A stretch of DNA of 64,000 bases from Podocnemis expansa (Eukaryota; Chordata; Testudines; Podocnemididae). The translations under genes and the position numbers were made by a program. Location: positions 9,564,318-9,628,317 of the forward strand of contig ML681981.1 of NCBI GenBank assembly GCA_007922195.1, written 5' to 3'. This document shows positions 56,361-64,000 of the stretch, one piece after another; position 1 is the first letter of the stretch, and each line of letters opens with the position of its first letter. Under the pieces are notes generated by a model. That model worked only from the letters and a program-made list of their open reading frames with translations. It ran no database searches and was not told where the DNA came from.

Positions 56361-58314
56361 TTACAATTTGGAGGCACCACTGGGATCTCCTTAAAGGCTT
56401 TGTGGTCCCCTCCTTCTCCACTGCAGGAGGTGTTAATAAAATTCCTTCAGACTCTATCACAGAAGGAGCAACGTCTTCACCTACACCTGAGGACCCAGGG
56501 GGACCACTGCAAATATCTATACCTACCCTAAGGTCTTCTTCCATTGGAAAAAACAGAAGAGCTTCAGGGTTTAATGCAGTTGTTTTGGTTGTGCTTTCCA
56601 GCTGAGTTGGCTCAAATGATGGTACAACATACTCATAGATACATCTGAAGGCCCATGATACAAAGGTATATAGTCAGGGTAGACCTCCTCAGAATCAGTC
56701 TCTGATAGGGAACCATCTATATCCATCAAAGTGGCAGGGTCTAACAAAGGATTAGCACTGCCTACAGAATTGGAGAAGGGGCTTCTGGAAGTCTGGGCTC
56801 TCCTTTGGCATAGTGTTCTGGGTAAAGGAGTAGGCTCACTCTCAGATGGAGCATCCATTCTGACATGGTGCCCCAAAGGAAGTAAATGGTTTTGTTATAT
56901 AGTCTTTAATGGGCCACTTGCCTGTTCAGATTTTAGTTGCTAAACGGGTGAGCCAGACATCTGCTTCTTTACAGTGTAGGGCTGGGAGTCCCACTAGTTT
57001 GCAAGTTTATGTTTTCCAGGAAGCCCAAGGTTCCTGATAAGAACACAATCACCTTCTGATCATAATGGTCTTTATTGCCCTGGATCATCTTATCTGATGC
57101 AGCCTGAGCAAGCTTATAAGCAGAGCTCAAGTCTCTTTTAAAATCTGCTACATACTGGAGACAAGACTGAGCTGAAGATCCATCTGCTGAGACCCCAAAA
57201 CAAGGGTCCGCTGGTAATTGGGCTTCTTGTCCAAACATTAGGAAATACGGAGAATACCCAGGGAGCCTCATTTTGAGTAGTTATAACCATGAACAAGATG
57301 GCTAACATGTTGACTCCATTTAGATTTCTGTTTGGCATTCAAAGTTCCTAGCATATTAAGCAGGGTCTGATTATATCTTCAGGCTGTAGGTCTCTCTGTG
57401 GATGATAAGGTGGTGGTCTTGATTTTTTTTTTTTATATTTAGCATAGTTAAGAGTTCATGAATTTATCAACTTTCACAGTCCTGTCTTTGATCAGAATGC
57501 ATGTGCTTGGGTAGACCATAATGCACAAAATACTTTTCCCAAAGAGTTTTAGCAATACTGTACAAGTATTTCAGCTATCAGGTTCAGTTGTGAGAAAGTC
57601 CATACAGACCAAATCCATAGGGCCTTCACTGTGAAGATGAAACAGTGGAGCAGCTCTTGTGGGTAGAGTCTTCTGCTGTATACACCAGGCACAGGTTTTA
57701 CAATACTGTTCAATATCATTTTTCATCTGCGTCCAGTAAAAATGATCTCGAACTAGTCCATAGGTCTTATCAATCCCAAGGTGCCCATGGTTGTCGTGTA
57801 AAGATTGTAGTACGGCTTTGTGATACTGTTGAGGTAAAATCAGTTGCTTTTTAATGCGTTGCTCTGGCTGTTTAGTGATTCTATACAAGAGTCGATTCTC
57901 AAAGAAAAGGTGATCCCATCCTTTCATTAGGAAAAGAATATTAGGGTGTCTGCTTTTATCTGCAGGAGCAGGGTTTCCTTGATCAACTGCCAGCCAAACT
58001 TCTTCAACACAGAGACCATCCTGCTGTGCAGCCCGAATCTCAGAACAACTTAAATGAGGAAGATGGGAGGTGTCTAAAGAAGGAAGATTACAGTAAGCTT
58101 GAGGGATAGCTTGGATTTCCACTCCTAAAAGATCAATAAGGCAAGAAGGATGTGCTTTAGTCACTTTCCCACAAACAGTAGAAACACAGCACAAAGCTTG
58201 AACGCCAGGGGCAGATACCTCTTCCCATTTATCCTCAGCTGTTGAGACGTTGTAAGGCCGTCTAGACAATGCATCTGTAGCCCTCTCCCTTTTCTCCCTG
58301 GGAGCAGGCAACAC
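56361..58314 (-). pseudogene. Ty3/gypsy-type pol remnant (end of RNase H, integrase)
   Basis: On the minus strand a 247-codon frame (58314-57571) starts in leader sequence and enters ATDALSRRP, the end of RNase H. It continues with the integrase zinc finger (HDNHGHLGIDKTYG then YCKTCAWCIQQK) and the first catalytic Asp region (DLVCMDFLT). Later frames give a FVHYGLPKH / HSDQ-like step near 57500, GYSPYFLMFGQEAQLP at 57271-57220 and a C-terminal region. The integrase would insert element DNA into chromosomes (known function). Gag, protease, RT and most of RNase H are absent, and stops and frameshifts separate the integrase blocks. An inactive fragment. Confidence 0.8.
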
Positions 58315-59130
58315 TCACATGTGCACAGGCACCTAAGTTTGATGACAAAAAAGAGATCCTGAGTTTCCCAGTGGTGATGTTGGGATTGTGGCTGGGTCCA
58401 GTACATGCTCAGTGGTGTGCCTTGGGAGCCTCCAGGACTAAATCCATGCGGCTAAAAATAACCCATGAGATGGATCTAATCCAAACTTGCTAATTATATA
58501 TTTAATACATTCATGGTGCTTACTTGCATGTAACAAACCTTTACTTAACAAAGAAACTTATCATAACAGGATGGAATTGACTATTACTACTAATTTAAAT
58601 ACACAGGGGGCAAGTAAATAAATCAGTGAGCAGACACAGAATATTGTTTAAAGGAAACTTATCTAACTAGCATGTTCACAGCCCTTTTTCCAACTCAGAG
58701 GGCACCAGGGGTGTCGCTGGCTGGGGAAGGGACCCGGGGCATGGGTCTACGCCCTGCCCCTGGCCGGCAGGCCACACCCCCAGCCTACAGGCCCCGCCCC
58801 CTGGCCAGGGACAGGGCCAGTCCCCGCCGCACTGATGCGGCCACGAAGGCCAGGCCCCGCATCCCTGGTGGGGGACGGGGCTGCTGTGGCCGCCGGCGGC
58901 AAGGCCCCGGATCCCCGGCCGGGAATGGGGCTGCCGCAGCTGCGGGCAGCCAGGCCCCAGATCCCTGGCTGGGGACTGGGCTGCTATAGCCGCTGGCGGC
59001 CGGGAGACTGGTGCTGGGGTTTGAGGCACGTGCCCCGGTGTGCCCAGCGCCAGTGATGCCCCTGGAGGGTACACTTTCTAGAGTTCAGAACCCCAACCTC
59101 TAGCTTGAAAGGATGCGCTTGGAGGATCCT
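58315..59130 (-). repeat. Diverged partial gypsy LTR copy with nested MITE
   Basis: Minus-strand LTR sequence, 58420-58705 plus 59065-59130, interrupted by the MITE at 58706-59064. It matches the 3' half of the outer LTR but with clear differences (an extra 'ttatatattt' near 58495, 'atggaattgac' for 'atagaattgac'), and it lacks about 75 bp near its end ('acccagcc' joins 'acaatcccaac'). It is in direct orientation to the LTR at 59131-60129. Confidence 0.7.
58698..59072. mobile_element. GC-rich hAT-type MITE nested in LTR
   Basis: The element (58706-59064) begins CAGGGGTGTCGCTGGCTGGG and ends GCGCCAGTGATGCCCCTG. The flanks GAGGGCAC (58698-58705) and GAGGGTAC (59065-59072) match at 7 of 8. The interior is very GC-rich with repeated 'aggccccggatccc'-like units. 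The antisense 132-codon open frame (58676-59074) is compositional. Confidence 0.88.
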
Positions 59131-60129
59131 CTATCCTCTATCTACTCTTCTGCTGCAGTCCCTTTGCTTAACAGGAAATTAAACTTGGTGGTTCCTCCAC
59201 CTGGCTGGGTCTGGTACACACTCAGTGGCCTGCCTTGGGAGCCTCCAGGACTAAATCCATGAGGGTAAGAATAACTCATGAGATGGATTTAATCCAAACT
59301 TGCTAATACATTCATGGTGCTTACTTGTATGTAACAAACCTTTACTTAACAAAGAAACTTATCATAACAGGATAGAATTGACTATTACTACTAATTTAAA
59401 TACACAGGGGACAAGTAAATAAATCAGTGAGCAGACACAGAATACCGTTTAAAGGAAACTTAACTAGCATGTTCACAGCCCTTTTTCCAACTCAGAGGGC
59501 ACACTTCCTCGAGTTCAGAATCCCAACCCCTTGCTTGTGTGGGCACGCTTGGAGGGTCAATGAAGGAGACAAGGCAGCACAGTGCTGGTCCAGTGTATCC
59601 ACTGAGAAGCATGCTGAAGATCCGGAGTGAGCCCAACCAATGGTCTGTAGTACTGGCCTTCGTTCAAAGGAACTGCCACACTGCCTTCTCTCAGGCCCAG
59701 TCAGTCTCTCAGCAGACCCCCTTGCTTTACAAGCCCTGCTCCAAATTGGAGGAGGAAGACAGACACTCACACCCTCACTGAAGATCCAGTTCAGTCAGCT
59801 CTAGGCTCAGACCCTGCTTTGGGCTGAGTACGCCACCAACCTCTGAAGATCCCTGCTTGAGTGAACCTCCAGCAGTCTCAGGAACCCCAGGAGCAGCTTC
59901 AGGAACCCCAGGAGCACTCACAGCAGCTTCCAGATTCAGACATGTCTCTCTCCCTCTGAGGAGATGCCTTAGTCCCCCCTGCTTCCTGGAGGGGCAGGCT
60001 AGGTCCCTCTCTCTTTCCCAAGGGATAATGGGAGTTGTAGTCCCTCAGTGGAAAACTTACAGCATGTAGGAACTGCTTAAGTGTTCCTACTTGATTTCAG
60101 AGGCCCCTAAAGTACAGCATGCCTACACA
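59131..60129 (-). repeat. Gypsy LTR, minus orientation, outer right arm
   Basis: Reverse complement of 55248-56275, near-identical over about 985 bp. It ends 'aaagtacagcatgcctacaca' and lacks the last 20 bp or so of the LTR at its inner side, where it joins the diverged copy at 'agaggatcctccaagcg'. The flanks of the pair (ATCTG before 55248, TAGTA after 60129) do not match, so no target duplication is visible. Confidence 0.8.
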
Positions 60130-60655
60130 TAGTATTCAGTTGGAAAAATAATAATGTATATAGAAGAAAATTCAGATAATTTGTTACATGACAGTTTTAT
60201 AAAACTGATCATTTGGTAGTGTGATAATGTACATGTATAGTCGGATACAACAAAATAATTGCAGAATGCTATTGTAAAAAAACAGAAATGACTTCACAGC
60301 AGAGACTTAAAAGTGCAAACAGTCTTTGCCTACCATTAGGTAGTGATTAGATTAACACAAAGTAATACAATTTGTATGTTTGCAAACCCTACTGCTAGAA
60401 TGTGGTTATTCACAAATTTACTTCTGTTTTTAATTGATCTGAAATAGTGCCATCTGGGAAATGTATATTAACAGTTTATTACTTATTCTTTCCACATAAA
60501 GATTTACAATACTTCAAAAAAAATCTTGTTGTATTGAATTTCTGATTACATCAGAGCAGCTGTTGAATATAATTAAAAACATCTTGTTCACTTGTTAAAT
60601 TAGTGAGGTGTGTGTGTGTGGGTGTGTGTGGGGGTGTTTTCCTTAGAATATGCAC
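60130..60655. other. Intronic DNA with GT microsatellite
   Basis: AT-rich. A (GT)n tract interrupted by G-runs lies at 60607-60639. No gene. Confidence 0.5.
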
Positions 60656-60953
60656 TCTGTTTCTGAGCTAAAAAAAAATCCAAGCAATAGTTAGTACAAC
60701 AACAATCTCCACAGGCATAGGTGGTGCTGATCCTGTCCCCCCTCTTCAGTTCCTTCTTTCCACCTAAGAGTCGGTCTTGGAGCTATTACCCTTGCTTAGT
60801 GCAAGCACCTATTCTTTGTGTTGCTTCATAACCTTTCTTTGGGTTGTATCGTGGCTAACAGCAGTTTTTCAGCCTATAACAAGTTTGGTAGGTCCCTGAC
60901 ATCGAGCACTGGTCAACTTTCATCACTCCAGATCCAAATGTGGAGCCTTCATC

Positions 60954-63060
60954 ATGCCTGGCTTCAAACCACGTGCTTCCTGTGGTAAGGCCTTCTCTAC
61001 CAGCAACATGCCTTGAGAAGTGCTTGAAGTGCCTGGGTGAGAGCCACAAGGCCAATAAATGCCACATTTGTTGGTCCTTCAAGCTGAGGACCTAGAAAGA
61101 ATGGGAAAACCACCTTTGGTCCATAGCCATGGAAGAGGCCCTTTGCCTGACATGTGGTGCTGGCCTGTGTGTCGACTGCACTGACCCCTCCTGCACAGAG
61201 AATGCACCCTGCACCAGCTACTCCTTGGCACCACTCCCTATCGGGGAAGAAGAAGCCCTGTATCGGAAGAGAGGAGGCTGCTCCTAAACCCCGGGCGTAA
61301 GAGGGGAAGCACCACTCGGATCTGACACCATTTGAGATCCCCTGCATGGGGAAAGGTCCTTCCCTGACTAGGGGCCCAAGACCACATGACATCCCAGTTC
61401 TGTCTACACTAGAGGCAGCAAGAGCACTACTGCAGCTGTCTATACCTTCTCCACCACCAACACTAGTCACATCAAGGAGGAAGCCTTTGTTCTTGTTAAA
61501 GGGCTGGCTCAAAACTGAGCGTGGGCCTAGTCCTGTGGTACTGCAGGAATTGGTGCAGGACCCTGAGCAATGGCACAGGAGCCCATCCTGGGATCAAGCA
61601 TCCATGCCTTCCTCACTAGTGTCTTGCTTTGAGGAATCCTGGCACTGGTGTTCTCCTTCTCCGATGCAACCCAAATCTTCATCTTCAGGATAGCAGTCAA
61701 GTGTAGGAGAAGAACTCCAGTCTCCACTGCTCTTGTTGCCACATGGTTCTTCCAGGGACCAGTCATGGGCCTTCTCTCCATAGCCCTACTCCCAGTCCAT
61801 ATAACTGAGAGACTCCAGTGTCTGGCACCAGCTCTGGAAGTCCTCCTCCTTTCTGGCACCAGCCATTGCATGCCCATCTGGCAAGCATTAGAGGAAGTTC
61901 CTGGTGTTGGCGTCCTGGAGCTGATCAAGGGGTCGCAGATGCCATGACTTGGTGTCTACCCCACTGTCTCAACATCCTCCAACCGCTGAGGCCTTGGCAC
62001 TGGAGCACTGAAGAGGTCAGCACCAGAAGGAGACCTGCCTGCTGGCACAGTGCAGAAAGGTGATGCTGGCACCGGCGGCTCCCGCTCAGATCTTTGAGGA
62101 CTGGACAGCTAGGTGGGTTGGCTGGGGACTCTGGGAGTCCTCTTGGAGGGAGCCACATCCCTGGGCTCATCAAAACTGGCTATGTCCCCAGGGGGATGGA
62201 ACTTGCAGGGGTCCAACATAGACTCGACCTGGGAGAGAGCACCTTGGGCATGGGAAGAGAGAGCTCAAGAGTCTTATCCTCATCCTCCCCCAATGAGGCA
62301 GCCTACCAAAGGTCCCTCTCACTCCTAGAGGACCCCAGAGCACACTAGGAGCTTCTGAAACACCTAGAGCTCACAGGAGTTTGTCAGGGACTTCAACCCC
62401 CAATTTGATATGGGAGAAGTTACTCCCCCAGCAAGGGTCACCCTACCCATGTATGAGGGGGTTTTAAAGATTGCCTGCACCCAGTGGCAAACCCTGTCCT
62501 CAGTTCTGGGAGTTTCTAAGGTCATGGAAAGGAAATACCATGTACCTGCAGACAAGTTTGGGTTCCTGTTCACCCACCCTACAGTAGGGTCCCTAGTGGT
62601 GGATGATGTCTCTCCTTATGGATAACAAGGCAAACCTGCATCTACACCAAAGAACAAAGATGCTAAGAAGCTGGACCACACCACAGACTTTGATGCCTTC
62701 TTGTAGGACAGTCTAAGGGCAGCCCATGGGACCCTCTTTATGTCCTGGGATGCAACAGACGCAGCCAACAGAGGAGTGGCTTCAGCTGTTGCCATGAGGT
62801 ATGCATCGTGGCTGCAGGGCTCAGGACTATCACCTCAGGCAATCCAAGACCTTCTCTTTGAGGGCTCAGCATTGTTTGTGGAGTCCACGGATACCAAGCT
62901 GCAAGGCATGAAGAACTCTACAGAAAAGCTGTGTTCTTTGGGGATGTACACCCCACAAATGGCAAGATGCCCTTTTTGTCCCCAACAGTCCTAGTTCCAG
63001 CAGCAGCCACAGCAACATCATCAGCAGGGCTCATGCAATCAATCCTTTCAACCATTTCAA
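60954..63060 (+). pseudogene. DIRS gag-like gene, broken
   Basis: ATG at 60954 gives MPGFKPRASCGKAF, then a stop a few codons on. The continued sequence encodes EKCLKCLGESHKANKCHIC, the same Cys/His array as at 21669. Later frames hold DKFGFLFTHPTVGSLVVDD (about 62560) and SWDATDAANRGVASAVAMRY (62740 on), matching the FDAFL/AWDAVD block of the first element. Many frame breaks. The product would be a nucleocapsid-like packaging protein (inferred). The strong N-terminal match in both elements supports a shared gag family. Confidence 0.6.
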
Positions 63061-63479
63061 CAACCCTATGGAAACTGAGACAGAGATAGAAATAGAGGGA
63101 GCAGGGGAGGTTGGAGCCAGAGCTCCAACCAGTCCTCCCGCCAGGGCAACAACGATTGGTCAGCTAATCAGATACAGAGATTCTGACCAGCTGCCGAAGG
63201 GCCATGACCACTCCTGTCTCCTTTCTTACCCCCGTAGTTCGAAATCACCTCGGACTGCTGGATCCTTGATACAGTCTCCAAAGGCTACACCCTGAAGTTC
63301 AGGTCCAGGTCCCCCCAGCAGAAAACCGCCCCCTCAATTTCCAACCAGGGAATCTTTCCACAAAATCCTGCTTGGACAGGAAGGCTGAAAGCTCCTTGGA
63401 CTCAGGGCAATAGAACGAGTACCCTGAAAAGAAAAGGGAAAGGGTTTTTACTCCAGGTAATTCTTGGTCCCAAGCACAA

Positions 63480-63999
63480 ACAGGGGCTGAGACTATCCTA
63501 GACTTAAGGTGTTTAAGCAAGTACCTTAGAAAAACAAAGTTTTGCATGGTTTCTCTAGCTGATATCATTCTGTCCCTAGACTTGAGCGACTGTTTTGCAG
63601 CCCTTGACCAAAAGGACACTTACTTTCACTTTGCTATCAGACCCAAACAGAGGAAGTTCCCCAGATTCATGATAGGGAATGAACACTTCTCGTTCACAGC
63701 ACTCCCCTTTGGACTCTCCCTTGCACCAAGGATGTTCACGAAGTGTGCAGCTGTAGTAGCAGCTCACTTAAGAAAACAAGGTATCCAAATTTTTTCTTAC
63801 CTGGATGACTTGCTCGTCAGGGGGTCCAAAACTCAGGTCCACCACAGTATCCACTCCACTCAAAAGCTGTATGACAGGTTAGGTCTTCTCCTAAATCTGG
63901 AAAAATCAAAACTGACCACCACACACAAGAGAGAGAGTTCATTGAGGCCCACCTAGACTCAAGACAGGCCAGGGCATCTCTCCCACTCTCCAGGTTTCA
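63480..63999 (+). pseudogene. DIRS reverse transcriptase, 3' part off window
   Basis: The frame reads in from DLRCLSKYLRKTKF (63501) through SLDLSDCFAALDQKDTYFHF (motif A region with catalytic Asp), FTALPFGLSLAPRMFTKCAA (the LPFGL...P-x-x-F motif) and FSYLDDLLVRGS (YLDD active site). This is the order found in DIRS-clade RTs. A frameshift occurs near 63930, after which another frame continues as AHLDSRQARASL. RT would copy element RNA (known function). The gene is cut by the window edge. The YLDD residues are intact but the reading frame is not. Confidence 0.8.
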
Positions 64000-64000
64000 G

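Larger units (their letters stand above)
60656..63999 (+). mobile_element. Second DIRS-type retrotransposon, incomplete at window edge
   Basis: A different, diverged DIRS-type element. A likely left terminal repeat lies in about 60700-60790 ('ctgtcccccctcttcagttc', 'ccacctaagagtcggtcttg'), inferred from position and similarity to turtle DIRS ends as I recall them. Gag-like blocks follow from 60954 and a reverse transcriptase from about 63480 to the end. The right half, with RNase H, recombinase, internal complementary region and right end, lies beyond the window. Confidence 0.65.

Noticed and set aside
57338..57571. Separate small genes in the integrase region
   Set aside because: The short minus frames are pieces of one broken integrase in different frames, shown by the ordered motifs on both sides.
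55248..60129. Intact active gypsy element
   Set aside because: Gag, protease and RT are missing, the integrase is frameshifted, and the LTRs are inverted, so it is not a standard or active copy.

Overview
The window looks like non-coding DNA from a sauropsid vertebrate, most probably a turtle. The repeat mix supports this: CR1 LINE tails on both strands, DIRS-type and Ty3/gypsy-type elements, many short hAT-type MITEs, MIR-like SINEs, and a very common foldback repeat ending in a motif such as GGGATAGCCGTGTTAGTCTAG. The base is AT-rich, with one CpG island. There is no sign of operons or prokaryotic genes. Nearly all open frames of 60-170 codons look like chance or repeat-derived frames.

Layout. 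Positions 1-2570 are upstream flank with two foldback repeats. Positions 2575-3175 are a G-rich minisatellite of about seven units that runs into a CpG island (about 3170-3960). The island holds the only host coding exon I can support: 3411-3631 on the plus strand, a signal peptide plus cysteine-rich N-terminus that best fits ADGRA2 (GPR124), ending in a consensus GTAAGT donor. No second exon is recognisable, so the remaining 60 kb is inferred to be intron 1.

Within that inferred intron: CR1 pieces (4.4, 19.7, 31.6-33.7, 43.3, 47.6-48.2 kb); a decayed hAT transposase (13.56-15.07 kb, minus); a LINE reverse-transcriptase relic (15.6-16.26 kb, minus); hAT-type MITEs, many with matching 8-bp target duplications; foldback repeats, several with 10-13-bp target duplications; a DIRS element with both terminal inverted repeats and the internal complementary region (21.32-25.88 kb); a gypsy-type LTR remnant (37.34-38.32 kb) split by a MITE; and long repeat-poor AT-rich stretches (4.8-9.0, 27.7-29.9, 33.9-37.3, 39.7-42.7, 48.2-51.9 kb).

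The right end is retrotransposon-rich. A gypsy integrase remnant (minus) lies between near-identical LTR arms in inverted orientation (55.25-56.27 and 59.13-60.13 kb), with a further diverged LTR copy carrying a MITE. From about 60.7 kb to the edge is a second, different DIRS-type element whose reverse transcriptase (YLDD motif) runs to the window end. The most unusual structures are the inverted-LTR gypsy palindrome, the foldback retroposons with long target duplications, the complete DIRS end architecture, and the minisatellite touching the ADGRA2 promoter.
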